A stretch of 64,000 nucleotides of DNA from Cryptomeria japonica (taxonomy: Eukaryota > Streptophyta > Pinopsida > Cupressales > Cupressaceae), in NCBI RefSeq assembly GCF_030272615.1, contig NC_081413.1:145492476-145556475 (forward strand), given 5' to 3'. The notes beneath the pieces were generated by a model. That model did not search any database. It saw nothing but the letters and a program-made list of their open reading frames with translations, and was not told where the DNA came from. Shown here piece by piece: positions 24,218-36,330 of this stretch (position 1 is its first letter; each line of letters starts with the position of its first letter). A program made the translations under genes and the position numbers.

Positions 24218-25958
24218 ATGAATCAAAGGTTATCAAATCCTTTTGAAGGTCCGCATCTAGAGGATACTAAAATTTTTGAAGAGCTTCTTCAGGAATACCA
24301 AGAAAGTGCTTCATTCCAAAAACTTGTGGAAAGACTCATGGAAAATGACAAGGAAAAATACTTGCTCATGCTCACAAGAAAAGGGGTTAAACTCCCTGAA
24401 TAATTTGACACAGACATGTTTAGAATGAGATCTAAGCATTAAAAATATCAAGAATGACAATGAGAAGGGGAAGCACATGACCCTGAGCAAGATATTCCTG
24501 AACAAAACATACCGGAACAACATACACTAGGGAAAAATATCCCTAAGCAAAACATATCATTCCATACACCATTTCAACCCAGGATTAATGCAAGGGAAGA
24601 AATCTTCCCTTGGCAAAACAATGTGCCTTTGGTTGCCCTTACTCAACAAATGCAAATGTTACAAAGACAAATGCAAGACATGCAACAAGGGATGATAGTA
24701 CGGTACTCATTAAATGAAATTTGTCCTTATCCCTTTGACAGAATATTGCACATGATCCCTTTTCCTCCAAACTCAGATGTTCCTAAATTTGACAAGTATG
24801 ATGGAAAAAGTGATCCCCGTGATCATGTCAGAGAATTTTGTACCATGAGTCTTGAATTTGCTCATGATGACACCTATCTGATGAGGTTGTTCCCAAGAAG
24901 CTTGGGAGGACAAACAATGGAATGGTTATCCAAGATCACACCTCCTGTCAGATCATTTGATGAATTGGTCAACAAATTCATCACTCAGTATTCCTATAAC
25001 ATTCAACATGCTATAACCATGCTAGACGTCTGTAACACCAAACAGAAAAATAATGAAACGTTAATGGTATTCCTTCAATGTTGGTGACGTATGGTTTCAC
25101 AATATCCTCGAGATATTCTTGAAAAGGAGAAAATGGAAATTTTCATCGACAACTTGAATGGTGAGATGAGTTACAGGCTCAAACTCCAATGCATACCATC
25201 TTTTGCTAAACTGATTGAAAATGGCATTCAAGTAGAAGAAGCATGTGTCAAGAAAGGAACACTCAAATTCTTCAAAGAAGGAACAAGTTCATCAAACTAC
25301 AATAACCAAAACAACAACAACTTAGACAAATCTAGATTCTGGACTTGAAACCAAAATAATGGAAATGAAGGTGGCAATGAATCACATGATCCAAAATCTA
25401 AATAGCCAGTGCTCGCATTATCAGGAAATCCTCAAGCTACAAAGAATCCTAAAGGTGCTAACCCAGATGCTAACACATATGAACCAAATACCAATCAAAG
25501 TCAACCAAACACAAACAACACCAATGATACTCAAAACAAAACCACAAATTGAGGACCTAATAACAATTCACGAGATGGCACTGGTAACAATTTTCAAAAA
25601 AATTTCTTCACACCACTAGGACAATCACTGGAGTTAGCATTCAGAGAACTCCTGGCAAGCAAGATTATCTCTTTGCCCACAATCAACAACTATGAACCCC
25701 AAATCAAACCACCTTGGTGGAATGACTCACACTTTTGTGATTTTCATCGCAACAAAGGTCATCGAATGAATGATTGCATGAGATTGAAAAACATTGTTCA
25801 AGACATGATTGATAGAGGTGATTTAACGGTGGATGGTCTCAAAACAAATGGTGACCATGGAGCCTTTAAAAATCCTCTTCCAAACTACAACAAAGATGGA
25901 GCTTCAACCTTGAACGATACACGTGGAGCTCATATCAATCACATCTACAATAACACCA
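24218..25958 (+). pseudogene. Tat-like gag, 5' part
   Basis: Structural capsid protein. The N-terminal piece from 24218 is acidic and helical (EDTKIFEELLQEYQES). The retrotransposon gag domain runs 24623-25348: VPKFDKYDGKSDPRDHV, GGQTMEWLSKI, FDELVNKFITQYS, then IDNLNGEMSYRL after a stop at 25085-25090. An Asn/Gln-rich stretch follows. Near 25730-25800 is CDFHRNKGHRMNDC, the C-x2-H...H...C finger typical of Tat/Athila gag, followed by LKNIVQDMIDRG. Stops occur at several points. The chromovirus at 25959 splits it; the frame resumes at 33844. Confidence 0.85.
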
Positions 25959-26228
25959 TGGTGCAGGAGCACCCTTCAAAGGGCTCCCACCATTTGATTT
26001 TGTTGTGTTCTTGCTTCTTTAAGAAGCCATTGTATATAAAATAAGAGCCATGTGCTCATTGGTCCTAGTTTAGGTCCTAGTTGAGGTCCTAGGGTCATAA
26101 GGCAAAGTTGAGTTTTTCTTGAAAGTAGAGGGTATGTGTGCCTTTGAGGTATTTAGGGTCCTTCTTAGCATGGTGGTGTCCTTAGGATAGCCCAATGTGG
26201 GTCTAGGAGTCAAGAAAAGCAACATTGA

Positions 26229-26291
26229 GAAAGTTGCTCAAAAGTTGCAAAAGTTGCATGACAACTTTTCAAAGTTGTCAAGCAACTTTTC
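26229..26291 (+). repeat. Nested inverted repeat in chromovirus LTR
   Basis: Outer arms AAAGTTGCT (26230-26238) and AGCAACTTT (26281-26289); inner arms AAAAGTTG (26249-26256) and CAACTTTT (26262-26269) around the 5-base loop CATGA. It is conserved in the 3' LTR at about 32515-32576. It lies upstream of the TATA box. Confidence 0.8.
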
Positions 26292-26363
26292 CACCTAGTG
26301 GTCAAAATCTTTAGTTTAGCATGGACAACTCTAATATGGGAACAAAAATTGAGGAAAGGGTAG

Positions 26364-26371
26364 TATAAGTA
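26364..26371 (+). promoter_or_regulatory. Putative TATA box of nested chromovirus LTR
   Basis: TATAAGTA, preserved at 32649-32656 in the 3' LTR. Confidence 0.45.
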
Positions 26372-27552
26372 GTTGCAAACCCTAAGATAATGGGTTGGAT
26401 GTCAGTAGTTGTACAGCCCAAGAAAAGTGACTGGACTGTGACTGCAATCTTGTTACCAGTCGGTACAAATGGAGTAAGGAAACACCATTAATGGATTGAT
26501 TTTTGACAAAACATGTGTTAAGAGTCTTGTATGGTGTAAATTCTTCCATTTTGAGCATTTAGATTAGTTTTTCATTTGCAAGTGTGGTGTGTTTGTAAAT
26601 ATTTTGTAAATTGCCATCTCACTGTCCAGTTTTGGACTGTTTTGAGAAAATGGGTTGTTAACTCCTTTCCTTATTGTGGAATCACCATGAAACCATGGGG
26701 CATAGGATTATAGACCTTGTACATTACTTTAGAGAAAGAAAGGCCCTTGAAGATGCAGGGAAACCAACTAAATACCCATTCCTAGGCGAGACTAGACAGT
26801 GCCCGGCTGGGAAGGGTTAAAGTGCAAAGGTCCAGGAGAGCAAGGAAGGATAGAGGAGGAGGAACCCTTTGGAGGAGTTTTAGAGGGGTGAGTGGAGCAC
26901 CATTGGTGAGAAGGAGGAGCTTCCACCAATCCAAAAAAGGTGGTGAAATCAACAAACCAACACTGTGACCCTGGCAGGCCTAAAAACCCTCCTTAAAACC
27001 CTTGAAAACCCCAAAATTCACCTAGGGTAGTGTACGGACACTTCGAGGCCCAAAACTAGAAAAATCATTGAGCCCTTGCCAAATTAATAGTAGGTATTTT
27101 GGGAAGTTTCACAAGCTTATGCATCATTTGCAAGAGGGAGCCCTAAAAGTCCAGGTAGGAGGCCTAATTGGGCATAATCCTTGTAGCCCTATTTTGTAGG
27201 TAAAAGACAAAATAGTGAAATCGGTAAGGTGTTGGAAGTTGAAAACCTCTTGGGAGCACATGAATGGATGGGAAACTATGTCTTAGACCTGTCCTATCCT
27301 TGCTAGGACCTAAGAAGGTGTGGAACAAGCCAAACCCTTATTAGCCTAAGGGTTCTTTGAATCTCATGAGTAGGTGAGACCTTAGGAGTAGAATTTCTAG
27401 TTGTTGGTGGGTGGATTGGGAAAGGTCAGGGTATTCCATAAGTAGGGGAAGTCCTAAAGACCCTAGGGTGTGGTTAGAACACCTAGTGATCCAAGGAAAG
27501 GATCCAAGAGCATAAGCTAGGTTAGTCTATCCCAAACCCCATCCCATCAAAT

Positions 27553-27565
27553 TGGTATCAGAGCC
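27553..27565 (+). other. Primer binding site, initiator Met tRNA
   Basis: TGGTATCAGAGCC, an unmodified consensus, three bases after the 5' LTR. Confidence 0.9.
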
Positions 27566-27629
27566 AAGTTAAAGACTTGGTGGACTGTGCATGTCTCTAT
27601 ATTTTGGTGAATCAGTAGGGGAGACCAAA

Positions 27630-28740
27630 ATGGTCACTAATGCAGAGCTGGCTTGAGAGGTAGAAGAGTAGAAGGAGAAGAATAGACTCCTTGAAGAAGC
27701 TATGAGTGAGATAAGGGACAAGCTACAAGAAGTGGTGGATCAGAGGACACATGGACCTTGGGGTGAGGACACCAAGAATAAAGAAAAGAATACCATTGAC
27801 ATAGATGACATTATACCTAAACCAGATCCCTTGTTCAATGAAGAACCATTTGTAAAGGCTATTAAGGCTTTGAATACCAAATCTTTTGAAGGATTGCCAT
27901 ATTTCAGTGGAAGGATGGACATAGACACTGTCATGGAATGGATTGAGGGTATGGAGAACCACTTTGAATGTGAGGGGGTGACAGAAGCTCAAAAGGTTAA
28001 GGTTGCCAAACCAAGAATAAGGGGAGAAACTTTGACACGGTGGAAGTATATGCAAGAAGAGAGAGTTAGCATGGGGAAGCTACCTATTGCCAATTGGAAG
28101 GCCATGGTGAGTAAGATCAAGGAGAACTACTTACCAGAGGATTATGAATTCCAACTTCATAAGAAGAGATAGGGATTGAAGAAAAAAGATCTTGATGTGA
28201 CCTCCTACACTGAATAATTTCAAAAGCTTTGTCTTAGATCCAAAGTCCAAGAAGATGAATCTATCAAGGTGGCTAGGTATCTAAGCGGTCTAAAGTGGAA
28301 CATTCAAAAGGAGATAAGCCTATGGACTCCTACCACTATCCAAAAATGTCATCAGCTTGCTACCAAGGTGGAAGAGAGGAAAAAAAGGAAAGGAGACTCT
28401 AACAACAGGGGTAGAGGCAGAGGTAGAGATCAAATGAATCACTGAGGTGGTTACCAAAGCAAGGCAAATGAGCAAAGGAACCAAGGAGAATCCAAGTTGA
28501 CTGAACATAGCAGTGAAACCAATCTCAGAGGAGGCCATTCTAGAGGAAGAGGGGCACAAGGGGGTCCAAGTAGGGGTAGAGGTACCGATAGAGGTAACTC
28601 CTACTTTGCAACCATGAAATATTACAATTGTGGTCAATTGGGACACCCGACCTATAGATTCCCTGACAAGCCTACCTCATCAAATAGTGGAAAGAGGGTT
28701 GCTTATGCACATGAAGACACATCAAGTAGCAAGACCCCTT
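27630..28740 (+). pseudogene. Nested chromovirus gag
   Basis: Starts ATG at 27630 (MVTNAELA, then a stop). The capsid domain is at about 27870-28350: PYFSGRMDIDTVMEWIEGM, TRWKYMQEERV, ENYLPEDYEFQLHKKR. A basic Arg/Gly tail follows (RGRGRGRD, GGPSRGRGTDRG). The zinc knuckle at 28620-28670 reads YYNCGQLGHPTYRFPDK: the first and last cysteines are replaced by Tyr and Phe, which would stop zinc binding. Stops at several sites are consistent with Gln or Trp codons changed by a single transition. The whole gag stays in one frame. Confidence 0.85.
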
Positions 28741-31700
28741 AGGAGGACCATATTGAATCAAAGATTGGAGAAAATCTAATGTTCAATAGGGTCTTGATAA
28801 GACAGCCGGTTAAGAATGAACCTAAGCATAGGAGAGCATTGTTTAGGGTGAGATACAAGATCCTTGGTAAAGTTTGCAAGGTTATAGTTGATTCAAGGTC
28901 AACTGATAACATAATATCAGAGGAGCAGCCAAGAAGTTGAAACTCACAAGGATACCCCACACTAACCCTTACAAGGTGACATGGTTGAATCAAGAGTAGA
29001 GTGTGCTAGTCAATGAACAGACTTGGGTAGAGTTTTCTATTGGAGGATACAAGGATAAGATCCTTTGTGATGTGTTACCCATGGATGCCTGTCACCTATT
29101 GCTAGGAAGACCCTGGCAATTTGATAGGAAGGTGATCTATGATGGAGAGGAGAACTCCATTTCCTTCAAGAAGGATAGCAAGACCTTTAAGATTCAGTCT
29201 TTGATAGAGAATGAAGAGGGAACCTCAAGAACACCTAGTGTCTTATTGGCTACTGGTAAAGAGTTCTTACACTTGCTACATGAGGAGGAAACAATGAGGT
29301 GTGCCATCTTTGTGAAGCCAAAGGAGGAGGAAGACAAGTTATAGGTAGAGGTACCCAAGGAGGTGAAGCAAATGTTGCAAGAGTATAAGGACATAGTGAG
29401 TGATGGAGCACCTGCAACACTCCCACCAAGAAGGTCTATAAGACATCAAATAGACTTTGTTCCCAATGCATCCCTACCTAATAAAGTTGCATATAAGCTC
29501 ACACCTGACCAAAACAAGGAGGTGGCAAGGCAAGTGCAAGAGTTGTTGGAACAAGGACTGATCAAGAAGAGCATCAGCCCATGTGCAGTCCTGGTAGTGC
29601 TAGCATCAAAGAAGGGAGGCAAGTGGAGAATTTGCACTGATTCAAGGGAAATCAATCAGATCACCATAAGGTATAGGTTTCCTATTACTAGAATAGAGGA
29701 TTTGATGGGCTATTTAGGAGGTGCTATGTATTTTACCAAATTGGACCTTAAAAGTGGTTATCACCAGATTAGAATTAAGGAGGGAGATGAGTGGAAGACT
29801 ACTTTCAAGACCATAGAAGGGTTGTATGAATGGCTTGTGATGCCATTTGGACTCACCAATGCCCCAAGAACCTTCATGAGGTTGATGAATGAGGTGTTAA
29901 AGGACTTCACGAGCAGGTTTGTGGTGGTGTACCTAGATGACATTCTCATCTATAGCAGGACCAAAGAGGAGCACCTTGAGCATTTGAGGTTAGTCTTAGA
30001 GAGGTTGCATGAAGAGAAGTTATCAATCAACCTAGAGAAGTGTGAATTCTTGAAGCAACAGCTGGTCTACTTAGGATTTGTGGTGTCTAAGGGAACCTTG
30101 AAGATGGATCCAAGCAAAGTGGAGGCAATCTTGAATTGGCCTGCCCCTAGAACAGGGATTGAAGTTAGGAGTTTCCATGGTTTAGCCCAATTATATAGAA
30201 ATTTTGTGAGGAACTTCAGTGGCATATGTGCACCAATCCTTGACACTATAAAGGGAGGCCTTAAAACCAAGTTCCTATGGACTAAACAGGCTGATAAAGC
30301 ATTCCAATTATTCAAGCAAAAAGTAGCCACAAAACCCATCCTACTCTTACCTACTTTTGACAAGCTATTCACTTTGGAGTGTGATGCAAGTGGAATTGCA
30401 GTAGGGGGTGTATTAAGTCAAGAGGGAAGACCTGTGGCATTTTTCAGTGAAGCTCAATGAAGCAAAGAAGAAGCACTCAACCTATGACTTAGAGTTGTAT
30501 GCATTAGTTCAGTCTCAAGAAATGGAGGCATTGCCTACTCCCAAAGGAATTTGTGGTGTTCATAGACAACCAGGCTTTGAATTACATTAACACTCAAGAG
30601 AAGCTTAGCAATAGACATTTGAAATGGATGGAATACCTCCAATCCTTCACCTTGACCATCAAGTATAAAAAGGGGCAACTCAACATGGTGGCAGATGCTT
30701 TAAGCAGGAAGTTGTTGACAGTTCAAGAGTTATAGTTGTAGAGCATAGGAATAGAAGGTTTCAAGGACCTCTATGAAGGAGATGAAGACTTCTCATCAGC
30801 CTACAAGGTTTGCAAGGAGTTTGAGAATCATTTTCATGGTGAGTATGCAGATTACACTCTCCAAAATGGTCTCTTGTTCAAAGGTAATTAGTTATGTGTA
30901 CCTAGAGGATCCATGAGAGAAAACCTCATCCAAGAGAAACACAATGGTAGTCTAAGTGCACACTTTGGAATCAAGAAAACCTTGGATTTAGTTCAGAGGT
31001 ACTACTATTGGCCCAAGTTGCCAAGAAATGTGAAAAGGTATGTGGAGCAATGTGGTGTGTATCAAAGGGCAAAAGGAGGATCAAGCAATGCTGGTCTCTA
31101 TCAACCATTGTCGGTCCCAAATAGGCCTTGGGAATGTATAAGCATGGAATTTGTAGTAGGACTCCCCAGGACAAAGACAGGCTTGGATAGCATCTATGTG
31201 GTAGTAGATAGATTTTCCAAGATGAGACATTTCATTCCATGTAGGACTACACATGATGCTAGCTATATTGCACATCTTTTCTTTAAGGAGATTGTAAGGA
31301 TTCATAAACGTCCTTTAAGCATTGTTTCAAATAGGGACAGAAAGTTCATGAGCCATTTTTGGCAAACTTTATGGAGGAGACTAGGAACTAATCTCTCATT
31401 TAGCTCAGCTTACCATCCACAAATTGATGGTCAGACTGAAGTCATTAATAGGGTGTTAGGCAACTTGTTGAGGTGTTTAACTAAGGAGTATGGGCAGACA
31501 TGGGATCTAATCATTCCTCAAGCAGAGTATGCCTATAATGATAGTGTGAATAGGACCACTGGAAGGAGTCCTTTTGAAGTTGTCTATGGTAGACATCCAA
31601 GAGGAGTGTGTGAACTCAGCGAACTTGGTTCCATGGAGATAAAGAGTGGCCAAGCAGAGGAATTTTCTCAAACCATCAAGGAAGTCCAAGAGTAGGTCAA

Positions 31701-32223
31701 GAAAGCCATCCTTGAATCCACTCAAAAAATGAAGGCCAAAATGGATGAGAAAAGGAGAGAGGTTCACTTCAAGGTGGGTGACTATGTGATGGTCCATTTG
31801 AGAAAAGCTAGGATGCAAAGTGGTAAGCCTACCAAACTACAAATGAAGAGGGTAGGACCTTGTAGAATTCTGTCAAAATATGGTGAGAATTCCTACAAAG
31901 TTTATCTTCCTTCAGACTTAGCCATTTCACCAGTCTTCAATGTTGCTAATCTGATCATGTACAAGGGTGAGATAGCAGGGCAGACTGAGAATCAATCCAA
32001 GGTACTGCAAGACTTGGATGTGAATGTCTTACCCTAAGTGAAATAGCCTATGGTAGAAGAGATCTTGGAGTCAAGGGTGAAGAAGTCTACTAGACACCAA
32101 GCCTACATGGAGCACTTGGTGAAGTGGGCAGATCAACCTGTGTCTGAAGTTACTTGGGTTGAAAAAAGCAAGTTTAAGAAGCTAGGCATTGATCTGACTC
32201 TTCTCACTCCCCTGGTTCCTTAA
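28741..32223 (+). pseudogene. Nested chromovirus pol with chromodomain
   Basis: Protease at 28850-29200: IVDSRSTDNIIS has the catalytic DSG changed to DSR, then CHLLLGRPW. RT at 29363-30150: SKKGGKWRICTDSREIN, LDLKSGYHQI, MPFGLTNAPRTFM, YLDDILIYS. RNase H at 30370-30735: LECDASGIAVGGVL, then a frameshift near 30450, then NQALNYINTQEKLSNRH and ADALSRK. Integrase at 30913-31695: the zinc finger C-x2-C reads CGVY; the first catalytic Asp is Glu (SMEFVVGLP), the second is Asn (SNRDRKF), and the glutamate in DGQTEVIN remains. The chromodomain at 32050-32200 shows EEILESRVKKSTRHQAY and LVKWADQPVSEVTWV. A frameshift near 28925 separates gag from pol. Confidence 0.9.
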
Positions 32224-32243
32224 TTTGTTATAGAGGGGGATTA

Positions 32244-33838
32244 TGGTGCAGGAGAACCCTTCAAAGGGCTCCCACCATTTGATTTTGTTGTGTTCTTGCT
32301 TCTTTAAGAAGCCATTGTATATAAAATAAGAGCCATGTGCTCATTGGTCCTAGTTTAGGTCCTAGTTCAGGTCCTAGGGTCATAAGGCAAAGTTGAGTTT
32401 TTCTTGAAAGTAGAGGGTATGTGTTCCTTTGATGTGTTTAGGGTCCTTCTTATCATGGTGGTGTCCTTAGGATAGCCCAATGTGGGTCTAGGAGTCAAGA
32501 AAAGCAACATTGAGAAAGTTGCTCAAAAGTTGCAAAAGTTGCATGACAACTTTTCAAAGTTGTCAAGCAACTTTTCCACATAGTGGTCAAAATATTTAGT
32601 TTAGTGTGGAAAACCCTAATATGGGCACATAGACCAAGGAAAGGGTAGTATAAGTAGTTAAAAACCCTAAGATAATGGTTTGGATGTTAGTTGTTGTACG
32701 GCCCAAGAAAAGTGACTAGACTGTGACTGCAATCTTGTTGCTAGTCAGTACAAATGGAGTAAGGAAAGACCATTAATGGATTGATTTTTGAGAAAAAATC
32801 TATTAAGAGTTTTTTATGGTGTACATACTTCCATTTTGAGCATTTAGATTATTTTTTTATTTGCAAGTGTGGTGTGTTTGTAAATATTTTGCAAATTGCC
32901 ATCTCATTGTCCAGTTTTGGACTATTTTGAGAAAATGGGTTGTTAACTCCTTTCCCCATTGTGGAATCACCATGAAACCATGGGGAATAGGAGTACAGAC
33001 CCTATACATTACTTCAAAGCAAGAAGGGCCCTTGAAGATGCAGGGAAACCAACTAAAGACCCACTCCTAGGTGAGACTAGACAGTGCCCAGCTGGGAAGG
33101 GTTAAAGTGCAAAGGTCCAGGAGAGCAAGGAAGGACAGAGTAGGAGGCACCCTTTGGAGGAATTGTAGAGGGGTGAGTGGAGCACAATTGGTGAGAAGGA
33201 GGATCTTCCACCAATCTAGACAAGGTGGTGAAATCAACAAACCAACACTGTGACCCTGGTAGGCCTAAAAACCCTCCTTAAAACCCTTGAAAACCCCAAA
33301 ATTCACCTAGGGTAGTGTACAGACACTTGGAGGCCCAAAACCAGAAAAATCCTTGAGCCCTTGCCAAATCAATAGCAAGTCTTTTGGGATGTTTCACAAG
33401 CCTATGCATCATTTGCAAGAGGGAGCCCTAAAAGTCTGGGTAGGAGGCCTAATTGGGCACAATCCTTGTAGCCCTATTTTGTAGGTAAAAGACAAAATAG
33501 TGAAATCAATAAGGTGTTGGAAGTTGAAAACCTCTTGGGAGCACATGAATGGATGGGAAACCATGTCTTAGACCTGTCCTATCCTTGCTAGGACCTAAGA
33601 AGGTGTGGAACAAGCCAAACCCTTATTAGCCTAAGTAAGGGTTCTTTGAATCTCATGATTAGGTGAGACCTTAGGAGTGGAATTTCTAGTTGTTGGTGGC
33701 TGGATTGGGCAAGGTCAGGGGATTCCATAAGCAGGGGAAGTCCTAAAGACCCTAGGGTGTGGTTAGAACACTTGGTGATCCAAGGAAAGGATCCAAGAGC
33801 ATAGGCTAGGCTAGTCTATCCCAAACCCCATCCCATCA
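32244..33838 (+). repeat. Nested chromovirus 3' LTR
   Basis: Preceded by a polypurine tract (AGAGGGGGATTA, ending 32243). Ends CCCATCA. Short ORFs in it (for example 33071-33253) lack support in the 5' copy. Confidence 0.92.
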
Positions 33839-33843
33839 TACCA

Positions 33844-34989
33844 TTAATCACATATCAGCTGAAGACAATGATATGAACGTCATCACAATCCGAGACCATC
33901 ATAATTATGAATCTATCAATGTAACAACCAGAGCTCAGAAATATGTCTTGAAGGGCCACACAACAATAGCAAACACTACACCAAAAATCCAATATGATTT
34001 AGTCAGCCAACTGCGCAAAACTCCTGCTCAATATCTATACTAGAATTGTTAAAACTGTCGCCAAAACACAAAGACATATTGGAACAAGCATTGTTGGAAA
34101 CCAATGTACCTCAACATCTAGATACTGACAAATTCCAAGCCATGATCACTCATATGATAGGGCCTCATAATCTCACCTTCTCAGAGCATGATAATACTTC
34201 CTTAAGTCATCCGCATAACACTCCTCTCCATATTGAAGTCATCATCTATAAACGCCGAGTAAAAAGAGTATTGATAGATGGAGGAGCTGGACTTAATATA
34301 TGTAACTTAAAACTTATCCGTTCATTAGGCTTCTCTGAGGAGTCTATTGATCCATGCAAAAAAATTACTATAAAGGCATATGATGATGAGGAAAGATCCT
34401 CTAAAGGGACAATATTGTTACTAATTCAAGTTGGCCCCATACAAAAGGATACTATGTGTCAGGTCTTAGACATAGACCTCACATACAATATTTTATTAGG
34501 TTGACCCTGGATACATGAAATGCAAGTAGTACCTTCTACATATCACTAGTGTGTAAAATTTCCTTGCAACGAACAAGAGGTCTCTATATTTGCTGATCAC
34601 AATCCATTTCAACATTTCAATGCAATGGGGGCAGCCCAAGACAGTTTGGTTCCCCATAATAGGGAAAAATAGAAATCCTGCATCTCAGATCTACAGAAGG
34701 CAAAGTCTGAATCATTACCCGGAGATTTCAAGCATAAAATTCAAATTAGAGAACAAGGCATGGGGGAATACTCTTTGGAACCCATGTGTTTGGCCAACTT
34801 ACCAACATCACCCAGATCTCATGGATTACCTACGACATCAACACATTAGGTAACTCAACCCATCACCAAATTTGATGGTACCTTCATCCAACTCGGCACT
34901 CTAGCACATGAATCAGAGGAAAAAGACATCCTTAGCTGGTTATACAAAGATGAGGAAGAAGATAACAAAGCAACTGCTCTGGACATAGT
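33844..34989 (+). pseudogene. Tat-like gag end and protease
   Basis: Continues the gag frame after the nested element: NHISAEDNDMNVITIRD and RAQKYVLKGH, the linker before protease. Protease is at 34046-34510: VKRVLIDGGAGLNI has the DSGA box as DGGA (Ser to Gly), and TYNILLG precedes a stop where the family has Arg (CGA to TGA). PWIHEM follows, as in Tat proteases. A frameshift lies near 34600-34850. Aspartic protease would cut Gag-Pol. Confidence 0.8.
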
Positions 34990-36330
34990 TCTACCAACGC
35001 ACCTATATGGAAAGGGCTACTTAATCATGCAACAAATGGGATATAATGGTAAAGGACCTATTGGAAAACGCAAAGAAGGAGTCACTGAACCAATAGACCT
35101 TCCTTCACAGCTCAGTAGAGACAAAACAGGATTGGGCTGTAAACTCACTTTCCTACTAAGAAAGATACCACGCGTAACTCCAAAACCTCAATGGAAAGAA
35201 AAGAAGAAATACAAAGAAGAATCCTAGAAAGAAGCACGATTTGAGTCAGCAGAAATAATCTACAAGGACTATGAACATAAAGAACAGAAGCAACATCAGG
35301 AGAAACTCCTCAATCACAAGAAGGTCATATCTGTAGTAGTAGCTCATATTCAAGCACCAATATCTAAAAAAGAAGAACTACCTCCTGATATCATTTTTCC
35401 TCCCCAAGGAGGAATAGTATATGAGAAAATACAAAAGGTAGAAGCAGGATCTGACACAAAATCAGCGAAAACTATCAAACTGGTATCAATTATCAAAGAT
35501 CTATTTTCACCATACAACATACCTGTTTACAGCATTGAAAAGATCTGGGATAATAACTCTGAGACTGATTCCAATGAATACGAGTGGGGTAGCTACTCAA
35601 ATGTTGTTGGAGATACCGCTAACAATGCTAGTTCCATATCCCTTTCTCAAGAAGAGCATAACATAGAAGTTAGACTACCTGAATTTGGACCACAGAATAT
35701 CTATCACGCTAAGGAAAGCGAGCAGAAACATTATGAACAAGTCTATAAGGAGGATGATACCATCGAAGACCTTGATGAAATCCTGAACTTCTTTAGCACC
35801 CGAACCAATCACAATGAAACCTTTATCTTAACACTTTCAGTAGCAAAACTTGATCCCCCAAATGATTCCTTACCACTTATCTTTCCCAGCCTCATTGACT
35901 AGGATGAACCTGAAATGCATGATATACCAATTTTCCCAGACGATGAATCTATTATCCACTACCTATGCACTGTTAACCCAAAAATAGGCTCTACTAGTGA
36001 ACACAATAATGATGTCTACAACCAAGGGAGTGCCAAGTCTCTCAGTAGCAAAAGTGAACCAAATAAAAGATCCAGTGCTGAAAACCAGTTAATAGCAGCT
36101 CTAGATTAGAACAAAGTAAAAATAAAGGACGCATCTAAGAGTGAAAACCTTTTTAAGGCACCTAAAGATGGGAGACTTGACACTCTTCCTGAACATTTTC
36201 ATGAGCGATCACCCATATTTATTGAGCCCACTCAATCAATCAACATTGGTACTATAGAAGCAGCCAAAAACATACACCTGGCAGAATCTCTAACAGAGGA
36301 GGAAAGATTAACATTTATCATTTTTTTAAA
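34990..36330 (+). pseudogene. Tat-like pol linker with G-patch
   Basis: Near 35015-35150 the frame reads MQQMGYNGKGPIGKRKEGV ... DKTGLGCKL, a glycine-rich G-patch like those placed after protease in many plant Tat elements and some retroviruses, where it binds nucleic acid. It is followed by about 370 acidic codons without a named domain (for example NVVGDTANNASSISLSQEE, DDESIIHYL), then LAESLTEEERLTF just before RT. A 1-nt slip in a T run near 36325 puts RT in another frame. Confidence 0.75.

Larger units (their letters stand above)
25959..27549 (+). repeat. Nested chromovirus 5' LTR
   Basis: Direct repeat of 32244-33838. It contains a nested hairpin at 26229-26291 and a TATA-like box TATAAGTA at 26364-26371. 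ORFs inside it are not conserved between the two copies. Confidence 0.92.
25959..33838 (+). mobile_element. Nested chromovirus, complete with both LTRs
   Basis: Full Ty3 element with LTRs of 1591 bp (25959-27549) and 1595 bp (32244-33838), both TGGTGCAGGAG ... CCCATCA. Flanks are CACCA (25954-25958) and TACCA (33839-33843), a 5-bp target duplication with one change. The LTRs differ at a few percent of positions by eye. Coding content is gag, protease, RT, RNase H, integrase and chromodomain, all with lesions. Confidence 0.92.

Noticed and set aside
33071-33253. Arg-rich 60-codon ORF in chromovirus 3' LTR
   Set aside because: The frame is not kept in the 5' LTR copy and no domain is visible.
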